Assembly (NCBI GenBank): GCA_029844215.1 | Contig: CM056732.1 | Span: forward strand, 52,313,007-52,377,006 | From: Przewalskia tangutica | Taxonomy: Eukaryota; Streptophyta; Magnoliopsida; Solanales; Solanaceae | Length of the DNA stretch: 64,000 nucleotides | Direction: 5' to 3' | Position numbers and translations under genes: made by a program | In this document: in pieces, positions 25,299 to 38,694 of the stretch | How positions within the stretch are numbered: the stretch's first letter is position 1 | How the letters are laid out: every line of letters begins with the position of its first letter | The notes under the pieces: generated by a model | What the model was told of the DNA's origin: nothing | Databases searched by the model: none | The model's input: the letters and a program-made list of their open reading frames with translations, nothing else

Positions 25299-26366
25299 CA
25301 TGACTACGGATCGATTGCGGGTTCTTCACCTTGATAGCGGCGGGATGTTCATATACTGGCGAGCCACGGCGGTCGCGGTGGAAGATCCCAGTTTTAGCGG
25401 TCCTTTGAATCGCTTATTTTGGAATCGTTCAGGTATAACCTTAACCCTCAGAGTTTAGTATGCTTGATATGATGATCTTATTATTGTGTGCTATATGCGG
25501 ATAGCGTTGTGTTATTTGTGATTTAGAATACATGGTTAGTTGAAAGGATAAGTATGGGGACATGGAAGGTGTGAACCTTAGAATATTACACGTTGAGACC
25601 TTAGATGTAAGGCCGTCTTGAGTAAAGGATTTTACGGTTAACCCTTGTCGGAGTGCATGGTATACGTGGAGTTTTGTGTGATAATTCCATGGGTAGTGTG
25701 AGATGGAAGTGGTAGCTTTCATGACGTGAATTAGTAAGATTGTTCCGGATCGGGGAACAAGAGTTTGGCGCGATTATGGGTCGGGTTGGAGACCATTCGC
25801 GGGTCAACCCGTAGCCAGATATGAGGTGGGGTCGGTTCGAGGTGTTCCGCCGTAGTAGGGTCACGAGGGTGCTAGGCCCAGGTTTAGGTAACCATCGTAT
25901 GAGTTCGTGGATATGTTCGACCAGAATCGGATCGTGAAGGCCGGGAATGGCCTTAAAGGAATTTGAGGCTAGTAAGATGACCAAGTTTGGAGGTAGTGAC
26001 TCCAAGGTTTTGGAAACTGAAGTGATGAAGGGAGTGTGGTAAGTGTACTAGAAAGAATTCGGGTGTACGAGAAGGGTACGACGAGTAAGAAAGGAAGTGA
26101 ATGTGTGTTAAGAGGTCGGAAGTGATCTTTTTTGTGAAGTGAAGGTGCGAAGAGAGTATCCTTTGGACCAGGAGTGAGAGTTAGTGTTGTTTTTCATCTT
26201 AGAGGTGAATCCTCGTTGTCTTGGATTTGGGTTTTTCGCGTGTGTTATATTATGGCCATGGGTGGCACAATTGGTTTAAAGTATAGTAGTGGAGACTATA
26301 CCGGCGCTTGTATGTTGGGAGACTTAGAAGGAACATTCGGGACGAATGTTTCTAAGGAGGGGAGAA
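25299..26366 (+). other. Element A 3' untranslated region, palindrome and polypurine tract
   Basis: About 1 kb without pol-like sequence. It ends with the inverted repeat AACATTCG-gga-CGAATGTT (26332-26350) and the polypurine tract aaggaggggagaa (26354-26366), which abuts the 3' LTR. It corresponds to 4932-5974 of D on the other strand. Confidence 0.7.
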
Positions 26367-29300
26367 TGTTACACCCCGTAGTTCCAGGGTATGTATGTGA
26401 AGACGTACGTACGAGAATATGACAGTAATTTTGGAAAGAAAGAAAGATGTGATTTTTCGACGGAAAAGTTTCCGGATTTTGTGAAGGAAAAAGGTTCGTT
26501 AATGGGAATTGGATTCCCAGATTTGGTATTCGGACTTTTTGGAATATTTGAGAATTATGGAATTTTATTTTCCGGAATTGGTCACGTGGGGCCCGCGGGA
26601 GGAATTTACGGTTGTAGGGCCCACTTTATTTTTTCGAGATTTTTGGCATTACGGATATTTTCGGAAGATGAAATATTTTGGACCAATAGGAGGGCGACAT
26701 GTGTCACCCCTAGGTGGCAATGTTGGACGAAATGGTGGTCAATGTTTGGCACGTTTTTTGCCTTTAAAATGTCTAAAACATTTGGTCAAAGTCTTGAAGA
26801 TATTTTGAGTAGTAGATAGATAAGTGGGACCCACACACACATGGCTCAATCTAGACCTTACACTTGCTTTGATCTTGGCCATTGATTGGCCTATAAATAC
26901 CCTCTTAGTGCAAGACTAAAATTCATCCACACTTAGAGTTTTCCAAGTTTGAAATACTCCCTCCCTCTTGAGTGTAGCTCTCGGCTTTGCCTTGATTTTG
27001 TGAGCTAAAGTTGTCCAAAAATTCTTAAAATTTTAAGTGTTCTTCCTTAGTGTATTAGGAAGATTATTAACCAAAAGTTAGAAAAGATTTCACACCCTAG
27101 CCACTAAAAGTACCCCTTGGCCGAGAGTTGCCACAATCAAAGCCTAAGTGTTCTTCACTTTTTGGAGTTGAAGTGTTAAGAGAAGTTGTTTAGAAACTTC
27201 TAAGGGTTGCTTGGAGCGGGTTGGAGCGTAAGGAATTGGAGCTAAACGTTGCTCAGGATCGACATATAATCTTTGATAATTTTGGGATTATCGAGGTAAT
27301 GATCTTTATCACCGTATTGTAATTGGATACTACGTATTTGTAGTAATGTATAGTTGAGTATACTATATGTAGAATGAATATTGGAAAGGATTGAATCAGA
27401 TTTACATTGGACCGTATTCTGATGAACTTGTGTAGTATATATGTGGTAGAATTGAACACGTCAGGTTAGGCGGTAATCCCCGAGTTGTTGGCACATTAGC
27501 GGGCCCGAGTAGTAGTAGGAGATTTATGTGGTTTTGGGGTGGGAGGTCTTTGCCGAATTTTCCGTAGAATAAGGAACTGTTTACCTAGAATTGTTCTACG
27601 AAGAGATCCAGAAGTTGATAGACGTTTTATGGCCATTATAGGTTGAAGTACTGCGAGTAGCGTATTCTACTTGAAGGGTGGAAAAGGCTAGCAGGATTAC
27701 AGTACTTTGGAGCTTTTTGCTATTTGTCGATAATCGTCGCGAGGTATGTGAACCTCTTCCTATCTTTTCTAGCATGATTGTGTAAACTATGTAGTACGGT
27801 AGACGTACGTGTGCTAAACGAAGTAGGTTGGTTTAAAACATAAAGTGTTATAACGGCTTTATGGGAAGTTGAAGCTGTTATAACAACTTTATGTAGGTAA
27901 AGAAATAGGTTGTGGTTTTTAAAAGATAAGAGACTTGACTTATTAATGACTTGATGTGAAATGCTACGGACTTGGTTTGTGTTAAAAGTTGTGAAACCGC
28001 ATTTATGAGAAATGGGTAATTGGGTTTTAAAAAGGAATAAGCTATATTGATTTCGGAAATGAGAATAAGTATCGAACAAACCACTACAGCGTTAATAAAG
28101 GAAAATGTATTGACTAATTAATTATTATCAAAACCAGTAGAAACCTCCATCTGCATAGAAGCTAAGATAAGACAAAATTATATTACATTTCCTAGATCAT
28201 GGCTGCTTTAATAAGATTGTCATAAACAAGTATAACCTACTCACACATAGACTTATGTTACTCAAATTGTTTTAAAAGAGATTACGTTGTTAAGTGATTA
28301 AGACTATGAGCTATGAAATCTTTCGAAAATAAGAGACTTGAGTATTTGAAATTAGGCAACTTGAACTTTTGGAAAAGAATGTTGTTACTTGATTTTAAAA
28401 GGGAAAGTGTTTTGGTTTAAAAGGGTATGGTATTGTCTTAATTTGGTTTAAAAGGAAAGTATGGAAGTTGTTTTGGTTTACTTAAAATGTCGGTCCTCTA
28501 TTTTGATAATACGGGCGGGTGACCTTTGTAAAAGAAATGGATCTTTTAAAAAGAATTTAACGTACGTAGTACTTTGGGGTTAAAACCTGGACTTTGGCAT
28601 AAAATGAAAGTACCTTGAGTTGTGTGTAACTTGCCTATGTTTGCGTGTGATAGCCTTGTCGTGCTAGTATTGTATTTCTATACCACCGCGTCTCTCGATG
28701 GAGGGCGGCTGATTTGTTATGATCTTACTTGGACGTACCGGCAGTGACGGAGCATTCCACGGGTACGCTTTTGTGATTATTATTCCATGGACTAGCTCTC
28801 CACGAGGTTTCCGATTCGGCTTGGTATCCGTAGTTGGCTCTCGCACTTGCCCAGGTCGTGGTGATTCGGCTTGGTATCCGTAGTTAGCCGTACTTGCCCT
28901 GTTCGGTTTGTGACGGTCTCGTGATTCCGGCTTGGTATCCGTAGTTAGTCTTCGTACTTGCCCGCCGCCGTGGCGCGGTGGTATCGGTAGTTGGCTTTCG
29001 TATTGCCCGGGTCGCCGTGGTATGGTTATATAGATTTGTTGGTACGGCTTTGGTATCCGTAGTTGGATTTCGTACTTGCCCGGTCGCTTGATGACGCGGT
29101 TTTGGTATCGGTAGTTAGCCGTACTTGCCGTCACGATTTTTATGACACGTGGGACCCGTGTTCATGTGTACTCCTTGGTGTGGTTATCGTGATCGCCAGA
29201 GGAAGGTGTTCCACGCATGATTGAAGTTGCGGGCATGAGACCAATAGTTATATTTGAGTGATTACTTTGAGGCGTGAGTCCTCGACTTGACGCGGATCGC

Positions 29301-29613
29301 TACATATTATATCGTAGTTTGGTTATCATATATGTCTCCTGCTTTATATAGACTACTATGATTTCATTTACAGTATTTTCAGTTTCACATACTTGGTATC
29401 TGTTGTACTGACCTCCTTCGGGGGGCTGCGTTCATGCCGCAGGTAGAGGTACACCAGTTGTTGATCCTCTCATAGGATCACAGTTCAGATTGGGAAGCTC
29501 GCTTCTCCGAGGCTTATCTTTTGGTATGTTTCCTCGAGTTGTAGGTTCTTGTACATTCGTGGTATGGCGGGCCCTGTCCGTCATAGTTGTTGTTACACTC
29601 TTAGGTGCGTAGT
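26367..29613 (+). repeat. Element A 3' LTR, first part
   Basis: Matches 20550-23770. TATA box at 26892-26899. Conserved block at about 28061-28218. Repeat cassette at about 28806-29130. It is interrupted at 29613 by element B, with GTAGT (29609-29613) as the duplicated target, and resumes at 44460. Confidence 0.9.
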
Positions 29614-32600
29614 TGTCACGACTGCCGGCCCGTGGATCGTGCCTTACCCGACACCCAAGTAGTCATACATCGTAGAAATCACTAATATAAAACAACCAAG
29701 ATATGAAACAAGATAAATAAGACACGCTTTAGGAAAAAGTCGCTTTTCGGCATATATATATATAATTACCCAAAATGAACAGCTATATCCCAACCTTACA
29801 ACTGTGCACCTCTAAGAGTTTAAAACAACAATGGCGGACGGGGCCCGCCATACCCCGAATGCAAATATCTACAACGACGGACCATACCAAATGCTAAGCC
29901 TCCGAGAAACGAGCTTTTCCAACGCTTGGTGATCCTAAGAACGGATCAACAGTAGGAGTACCTTTACTGCGGCATGAACGCAGCCCCGAAGGAGGTCAAG
30001 ACAACAAGTACCAAGTATGTGGCTCGAAAATCGTAAATGAAATCATAGTAGTCTATATAAAGCAGAGACATGTATGATAACCAAAACTACGCTTCACAAT
30101 AAATAAGCAAATATGTCAAGTCGTGGACTCACGCCTCAAAGTCATCATAAAACCGCACGGTAAGTATGAAGGCATAGCCGACTACTAAAACCCACAAGAT
30201 AAACAAGGTCGTAAATCAGATTACATGAGATCTGTCTGCATCGCCACATGATCAAAGCCGCCACTCGCGCGAGATCTAATGCGCGTCAGCCCGAACTTCC
30301 CGTAGCTCGCATAGGCCAATCTCATAGGCCCGCATGAGGTATAACCCCGCATCGAGGTAGCTACTCCCGGCAGCGTCCCGACTCGCCGTCGCGTAGGGCC
30401 ACAAAGACCGCATGACCACAAGGGCGCATACTAACTCGAACTCCGCGATTCGCGCAAGCCATACTGCACTGCATAAGGTATTCTCGAATCATAGGTCCAA
30501 CGACCGCCGAGTCTACCCTGCGGAGGCAGCTTAACCCCTAATCACGAGTGATATAATATCAACATGGCGCTTTATCGTTAAACAACCTAAGCACAATAAG
30601 GGAAAACCCCTCTACACAAACATCACAAGATACTAACTCACGTAGCATCCTAACATGTTTACTTATCAAGTCAACAAGAAAGTATTACAAGACTATCACA
30701 AATCAATACAATCAAGTTATTCACACAAGGTACTTTCTACATTATGCTAACAAGTTCGGGGTTTTAGCCCCAAAGTACTTCATGTATTACTCTTTTAAAA
30801 GATCCGTTTCTTTCACAAAAGTCACACAATACCCGTAGTATAAAAATAAAGTGATTATCTTTTGAAGTAAATCAAAACATTTCTCTTTGTAAAAATCAAG
30901 TAACAACATTCTTTTCCCAACGCTTAAGTTTGCCTAATTTCAATTACTCAAGTTTCTCATTTTCAAAGGTTTCGTAGTTCATAGTTTTAATCCTTTAAAA
31001 CAATTTGAGAAACATATACCTTATGTGTGAGTAGGTTATTATTGTTCATAACAATCTTATTACAATGCCATGATCTAGAAATGTAATATCATTTTGTCTC
31101 ATCTTAGCTCCTATGCAGATGGAAGTTTCTACTGGTTTTAATAATACTTTATTAGTCAAAATATTTCCCTTTATTAGCGCTGCTGTGGTTTGTTCGACAT
31201 TCATTCCGATCGGTAAAACATCATTCCTTTTGAAAACCAAAAATACTATTTACTCACGAATGAGGTTTCACACTTTTTCACATTAGTATAATTAAGTCAA
31301 GTCTTTTATTTCCTTAAATCAATAAATCGTTCTTTTTATCACTCTTAAGTCGTTATACCTAACTTCCCATAAAGCTAGTATAACTCTTAAGCTTTTAAAA
31401 ACCAAGTGTTACTCTTCTTTCAAAAAAGGTTTCTTAATTCTTTTGAACTACTTCAGATTCTTTTTATTCAGGCTTAAGTCAGAAGACATTGCCGTAATTA
31501 TTATTCGAGCTTAAGTCCGACATTGCCGTAATTATTATTCAGGCTTAAGTCCGAAGACATTGCCGTAATTATTATTCAGTTAACACACGTACGTCTACCG
31601 TACTATATACATATTCTTTTAAAATATCATGCTCAAGAGGATAGGAAGAATCACATACCTTCTCGGCGAAATCCACCTGCCAAGTTGAATATGTCGCGCG
31701 CAGAGAATCGACCTATAACAGTCAAATACGTCTATCAACGCGTCAGATCGTGCACAAAGCTCTAGCGTAGGGTTCGTTATTCTATGGACATTTGGGCAGC
31801 ACTTCCCTACCCGTGAGCTACTCAAGTCTCATGAAAACAATCTATGTAAGTACAGTTCTATTATTCATCTTTTAAACCCTTCTACTGTGATAACAGTTCA
31901 ATTCTATTCATTAATATCCTTCTAAGTATTTATACTTACTCCTATACTTCTACAGTACGTATATTCTAATTACAAAAGGAGGATAAGGTTATTTACCTCG
32001 GTAAGCCCAATAATATCCTAGATAAAAGTCGCACCGAGCAAGGTTTAGCTCTAAGTTGTGCGCTCAGAGCTCGAAAACCTTAGAAGTTCTTCACAACTTC
32101 TACTAAGGACTAAGTGATTGGGCTAGGGTATTTTGGGCATTATAACAATACTAGAAGGCAACTTTTCAACCAAGGGAGGGGTATGTTTCGCTAGGCTAGG
32201 GGTTGCTCTCGCCAGAGCTTCTCAAAGTGGAGGGGTGTGTTTGGACGAAACAACAAGAGGGAGAGGGAGGATTTGAGACTTAGAAAGATTGCTCAATTTA
32301 GGATGAAATAACTCTTCAACAAGGGGTATTTATAGGTCAAGGATGGCCAACCAAGGGCCAAGATGGTGCCAAGTGCAAGGCAAGTCTAGGGTGAGATTTA
32401 GGCAAGTGTCCTCGCCAACTTGCACACAAAATATCCTACCAACTACATGACAAGAATGGCCATCCATTCGGCCCTAATGCCGTGTAACATCCATCAATGA
32501 GAGGGTGACAAGTGTCGCCCTCTCGTTGGTCCAACGTGTTGCGTCTCTCGAAAAAATCCGCAAAAATTAGAAATGACATAGCCGGAATTTATCCTACGCG

Positions 32601-33020
32601 AGTTTAGTAAAACGTTTCGTCGAAAAACGACTCTAATCGGGTGTTGTGCACAAAGTGAAATCGTCCAAGCCAACTAGGGGGGGTGACACGTGTCGCCCTC
32701 CTACTCGTCCAAAATATTCCATCTTCCGAAAATATCAACAATGGCCAAAATCTCGAAAACAAAGTGGGCCCACAAACTCAGAATTTCTCCGTGGCCCCAC
32801 GTGACCATTTCTGAAAATAAAATTCCATAATTCTCTAATATTCCAAGAAGTCCGAATACCAAATCTGGAATCCAATTCCCATTAACGAACCTTTTTCTTC
32901 ACAAAAACCGGAAACTTTTCCGTCGAAAAAAAAATCACATCTTTCTTTCTTTCCAAAATTTCTGTCGTATTCTCGTACGTACATCCTCACATACATACCC
33001 TGAAACTACGGGGTATAACA
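29614..33020 (-). repeat. Element B LTR 1
   Basis: Starts TGTCACGACTGCC and ends ggggtataaca. Repeat cassette at about 30240-30560, with units containing cgcataggccaat and cgcatgaggtataacc. Conserved block at about 31043-31205. Three copies of a 37-bp unit (cattgccgtaattattattc) at about 31460-31580. TATA box complement at 32327-32334. CAG/CTG sites are often altered relative to LTR 3. Confidence 0.9.
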
Positions 33021-33055
33021 TTCTCCCCTCCTTAGAAACATTCGTCCCGAATGTT
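33021..33055 (-). promoter_or_regulatory. Element B unit 1 polypurine tract and palindrome
   Basis: Polypurine tract complement ttctcccctcctta at 33021-33034, then AACATTCG-tcc-CGAATGTT at 33037-33055. The unit 2 copy (38695-38724) is damaged: the tract lacks the CCC run and the palindrome has lost one G. Confidence 0.75.
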
Positions 33056-34229
33056 CCTTCTAAGTCTCAAAACAAACAGGCGCCAGTATAGTCCTCACTG
33101 CTATACTTATGAAAACAACCATGCCACACCTGGTCACAACACAACAAGCGCACATACTTATCTCCAAGTCCACGAGGAATCACCTCTATCACAAAAGCTC
33201 CTACTCGAGGTCTAAAAAGATACTCCCTTCGCCCCTACTCTTTACAAACGAAATGATCACACCTATGCTCGTAATACATGCTCGCTTCTTCCTACTCGTC
33301 GCCGTGATACCACTTTTGTCACTTTGTCGCGAGCCTTGCTCGACGACCCAACAAATGGTACCGGGCTGCGATCCTCGAGGCATGCCCTACGCCCTTCTCG
33401 TGATGTGCCATACGGAGAGCCACGGTTCGGTCTTCCGTGGTAGAGGCTCGCCTCTTTATACGCCACCAAGTCCAAACATCGCCCGAGGGTGAATCGACAC
33501 CGAGATTCACTGAGTTCCTAACCTTGCTCGTAACTCTTCCGTAAAAGAAACAACGCAACTTCGATTCCATCGCCGCCAAAAGGTGAAGGTAGGCACCCGC
33601 GCAGCCTTTACACCCTTCCCGAAATAATCATCTCGCAACTTACTACCTAGTACACGGCTTGACTAAAAGATAAGACGGCTGACCCATCGGCCCGACTACA
33701 GTCGAACGCATCCACGAACTCGCATAATGGTTAACTAAACTGGCCTAACACCCTCGTGACCTAACACAAAGCGGACCACCACAAACGACCCCACCACCAT
33801 ACGGCCGCGGGTCGACCCGCCACACGGCCTCAACCCAACCCAAGAACGCCGCAAACACTAGCTCCCGATTCTAACAATCTCACTAATCACGTTACGAAAA
33901 CCTAGCGGTCTTCTAAGCTCAACTACCCTCTTTCATTTCACCTCTCTCAGGGACTTATCCCAAAAAATATATCTCACGTATACTATGCACTTCGATAAGG
34001 GTCAAACATGAAATAATTATTTTACCAAAGATGGCCTCGCCTCTAAGGTCTCTACGTACACATTCTAAGGCTCCTTTCTCTATCCCCAATCTTTCCCGAT
34101 TAACTAATCATGATTCCCAATCACAGTTAACACAATGCTATCTGAAAATAATACTTAAGATATTCGCTACACATATAAATCTCTAAAGGGTTAAGGATAT
34201 ACCAGATCTACGCCAAGACTTCCCAGTCG

Positions 34230-35106
34230 CATTAATCAATCCCGCCTGTGCATACCGGAAGGTGATGAACTATCCACCGATCCCGGCGTCGAGTCCCTAC
34301 ATCCCCGCCAACTCGTTGGACAATTTCGCAAAATGGCCCGCTGCCGCGAACATAACAAGTCGACGCAGGCACGACACTTCACGATGACATCGACCACAAC
34401 GCCACACCGAGGTGCGGGGTGGCCTCTCGCTAACACCCCTTCCTCTCCGCACCATCAATCCGCGAATCGATCCGTAGGCCGAGTCTTCCTACTTGCATCC
34501 TTCCTCATAGAACATTCCTCGCTGTATGGCCGACGCCACAAGTAAAACAAGCACCGCAAAAAGCGGCATTTCCGGGACGCCGCCACCGCGTGAACACCGA
34601 GGAAAAATCAACCTCGTAGAGGACACTCTGCCGGGCGGGCGCATGTCTAATCTGCTGAGGCGGTTCGCCTCTAGAGTTACCAATGATCTCGCCTAACGGG
34701 CCCTCTTCGCTGATCTCGTTAATCTGCGATCCTACATCTCTACCAGCACATAATCCTGAACGCGAGCCTGGCTCATTCCTGACTGAAGGGCTACTTCTTC
34801 ACAACCCTTCTTTAGATAATCATCAATATCCTTGGTATACCGGTACATAAAATACTCTCTGGCAGCCAAGTCCTTTGCTAGTAACAGGGTCGTCTCCTTC
34901 CAATCCATATTTTCGCTCCAAGTGGGCGAACTGGGTCCAGATGTCATGGCCGCAGAGGAATCGCTGTGCCAAACTCGCCGGGCCGCGACGCCTCGTAACT
35001 CCTCGCGGAAGCATCACCCAGTGATGATTGGGCTGTGCCCTTCTAAATCTCTGTACTCTCGCAGCCTCGCCTTTCGCTCTGCCCTTCGTGGGCGCGGGGA
35101 GGCATA
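34230..35106 (-). pseudogene. Element B unit 1 gag remnant
   Basis: Start codon complement at 35104-35106. The best-preserved frame (34732-34947) ends with I-D-D-Y-L-K-K-G-C-E-E-V-A and A-R-V-Q-D-Y, which correspond to the C-terminal helices of the gypsy gag domain. Downstream come N-S-R-G-E-P-P-Q and a broken cysteine cluster near 34350-34420, then a zinc-knuckle remnant (G-H-F-A-K-L-S-N). Multiple frame changes break the gene. Gag would package element RNA. The pol genes are missing. Confidence 0.65.
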
Positions 35107-35289
35107 ATCGTAAGGAAAGGAATGAATACGTTAGGGTCCAACTTATAACACGCCTTAAAGCACGATCTCGAGTGAGAAGAATGGAAACCAATCCTAAATA
35201 TCCTATAGCCTCCGACATTGGTGTGGTGCACACCACACCGATAATCAAGACTCTACTAGATACGGTGCTCAGACACTTTCCGAGGATTA

Positions 35290-35303
35290 ATCGCTCGATA
35301 CCA
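35290..35303 (-). promoter_or_regulatory. Element B unit 1 primer-binding site
   Basis: The minus strand reads TGGTATCGAGCGAT, four bases from LTR 2. The initiator tRNA-Met complement is TGGTATCAGAGC, so the CAG is read as CG, exactly as in A, in unit 2 (40992-41005) and in F. Confidence 0.75.
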
Positions 35304-35307
35304 CTTT

Positions 35308-38300
35308 TGTCACGACTGCTCGGCCCGTGGATCGTGCCTTACCCGACACCCAAGTAGTCATACATCGTAGAAATCAAATGAATATAAAACAACCAAGATA
35401 TGAAACAAGATAAATAAGACACGCTTGGAAAGTCGCCTTCGGCATATATATATAATTACCCAAAATGAACAATTACATCCCAACCTTACAACAGTCTGCA
35501 CTTCTAAGAGTTTAAAACAACAATGGCGGGACGTGGCCCGCCATACCCCGAATGCAAATATCTACAACGACAGGACCATACCAAATGCTAAGCCTCCGAG
35601 AAACGGAGCTTTTCCAACGAAACGGTGATCCTAAGAACGGATCAACAGAGTACCTTTACTCGCGGCGTAACGCACTTCCGAAGGAGGTCAAGACAACAAG
35701 TACCAAGTATGTGAAATCGAAAATACTAAATGAAATCATAGTAGTCTATATAAAGCAGAGACATGTATGATAACCAAAACTACGCTCACAATAAATAAGC
35801 AAATATGTCAAGTCGTGACTCACGCCTCAAAGTCATCATAAACCGCACGGTAAGTATGAAGGCATAGCCGACTACTAAAACCCACGACAAACAAGGTCAG
35901 AATCAGATTACGAGATCTGTTTGCACTCACATGATCAAAGCCGCCACTCGCGCAGAGATCTAATGTGCGCCTAGCCCTCGAACTTCCCGTAGCTCGCATA
36001 GGCCAATCTCATAGGCCCGCATGAGGTATAACCCGCATCGGTAGCTACTCCCTGCAGCCGCCCCGACTCGCCGTCCGCGGGCCACAAAGACCGCATGACC
36101 ACAAGGGCCGTGATACTAACTCGAACTCCGCAGCCCGCATAGGCCATACTGCACTGCATAAGGTATTCTCGAATCATAGTCCAACGACCGCCGAAGTCTA
36201 CCCCGCGACGGAGGCGCTTAACCCCTAATCATGAGTGATATAATATCAACATGACGCTTTATCGTTAAACAACCTAAGCACAATAAGGGAAAACCCTCTA
36301 CACAAACATCACAAGATACTAACTCACGTAGATCCTAACATGTTTACTTATCAAGTCAACAAGAAAGTATTACAAGACTATCACAAATCAATACAATCAA
36401 GTTATTCACACAAGGTACTTTCTACATTATGCTAACAAGTTCGGGTTTTTAGCCCCAAAGTACTTCATGTATTACTCTTTTAAAAGATCCGTTTCTTTCA
36501 CAAAAGTCACACAATACCCGTAGTATAAAAATAAAGTGATTATCTTTTGAAGTAAATCAAAACATTTCTCTTTGTAAAAATCAAGTAACAACATTCTTTT
36601 CCCAACGCTTAAGTTTGCCTAATTTCAATTACTCAAGTTTCTCATTTTCGAAAGGTTTCGTAGTTCATAGTTTTTAATCCTTTAAAACAATTTGAGAAAC
36701 ATATACCTTATGTGTGAGTAGGTTATTATTGTTCATAACAATCTTATTACAGCGGCCATGATCTAGGAAATGTAATATCATTTTGTCTCATCTTAGCTCC
36801 TATGCAGATGGAAGTTTCTCGTTTTAATAATACTTTATTAGTCAAAATATTTCCCTTTATTAAGCCATTGTGGTTTGTTCGACATTCATTCCGACGCAGA
36901 AACATCATTCCTTTTGAAAACCAAAAATACTATTTACTCACGAATGAGGTTTCACACTTTTTCACATTAGTATAATTAAGTCAAGTCTTTTATTTCCTTA
37001 AATCAATAAATCGTTCTTTTTATCACTCTTAAGTCGTTATACCTAACTTCCCATAAAGCTAGTATAACTCTTAAGCTTTTAAAAACCAAGTGTTACTCTT
37101 CTTTCTTTCAAAAAAGGTTTCTTAATTCTTTTGAACTACTTGCATTCTTTTTATTTAGGCTTAAGTCAAGACATTGCCGTAATTATTATTCAGCTTAAGT
37201 CCAAGACATTGCTGTAATTATTATTCAGCTTAAGTCCAAGACATTGCCGTAATTATTATTCAGCTTAACACACGTCGCCTACCGCACTATATACATATTC
37301 TTTTAAAATATCATGCTCAAGAGGATAGGAAGAATCACATACCTTCTGGCGAAATCCACCGCCAAGTCAATATGTCGCGCAGAGAATCGACTCATAATAA
37401 CAAATACGCCTATCAACGCCCGCATCAGATCGCATAAAGCTCTAAGCAGGGTTCGTTATTCTATGGACATTTGGGCAGCACTTCCCTACCCGTGAGCTAC
37501 TCAAGTTCATCGTGAAACAATCCTATGTAAGTACAGTTCTATTATTCATCTTTTAAACCCTTCTACTGTGATAACAGTTCAATTCTATTCATTAATATCC
37601 TTCTAAGTATTTATACTTACTCCTATACTTCTACAAAGACGTATATTCTAATTACAAAAGGAGGATAAGGTTATTTACCTCTGTAAGCCCAATAATATCC
37701 TAGATAAAAGTCGCTGAGCAAGGTTTAGCTCCTAAGTCAGGCGCTCCAGAGCTCCAAGAAAACCTTAGAAGTTCTTCACAACTTCTACTAAGGACTAAGG
37801 GATTAGGGCTAGGGTATTTTGGGCATTATAACAATACTAAGGCAACTTTTCAACCAAGGGAGGGGTATGTTTCGCCAGGCAGGGGTTGCTCTCGCCAGAG
37901 CTTCTCAAAGGGAGGTGTGTTTGGACGAAACAACAAGAGGAGAGAGGAGGATTTGAGACTTAGAAAGATTGCTCAATTTAGGATGAAATAACTCTTCAAC
38001 AAGGGGGGTATTTATAGGTCAAGGGATGGCCAACCAAGGGCCAAGATGGTGCCAAGTGCAAGGCAAGTCTAGGGTGAGGATTTAGGCAAGTGTCCTTGGC
38101 CAACTTGCACACAAAATATCCTACCAACTACATGACAAGAATGGCCATCCATTCGGCCCTAATGCCGTGTAACATCCATCAATGAGAGGGTGACAAGTGT
38201 CGCCTCTCGTTGGTCCAACGTGTTCGCCTCTCTAAAAATCCGCAAAAATTAGAAATGACATAGCCGGAATTTATCCTACGCGAGTTTAGTAAAACGTTTC

Positions 38301-38694
38301 GTCGAAAAACGACTCTAATCGGGTGTTGTGCACAAAGTGAAATCGTCCAAGCCAACTAGGGGGGTGACACGTGTCGCCCTCCTACTCGTCCAAAATATTC
38401 CATCTTCCGAAAATATCAACAATGGCCAAAATCTCGAAAACAAAGTGGGCCCCACAAACTCAGAATTTCTCCCGTGGGCCCCACGTGACCATTTCAAAAT
38501 AAAATTCCATAATTCTCTAATATTCCAAGAAGTCCGAATACCAAATCGGAATCCAATTCCCATTAACGAACCTTTTCTTCACAAAACCTAAACTTTTCCG
38601 CAAAAAAATCACATCTTTCTTTCTTTCCAAAATTTCTGTCGTATACTCGTACGTACATCCTCACATACATACCCTGAAACTACGGGGTATAACA
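35308..38694 (-). repeat. Element B LTR 2 (shared middle LTR)
   Basis: 3387 bp with both termini intact. It serves as 5' LTR of unit 1 and 3' LTR of unit 2. Cassette at about 35940-36230, conserved block at about 36733-36890, 37-bp repeats at about 37150-37262, TATA box complement at 38009-38016. Confidence 0.9.

Noticed and set aside
31046..31240. A small conserved protein in the LTR (minus frame of 64 codons, repeated at 42489-42671)
   Set aside because: The frame is not kept in LTR 2 of B or in the A, C, D or F versions of the block. Conservation is at DNA level, not codon level.
34232..34600. A second gene downstream of gag in element B
   Set aside because: The cysteine-bearing frames are the gag zinc-knuckle region in shifted phase.
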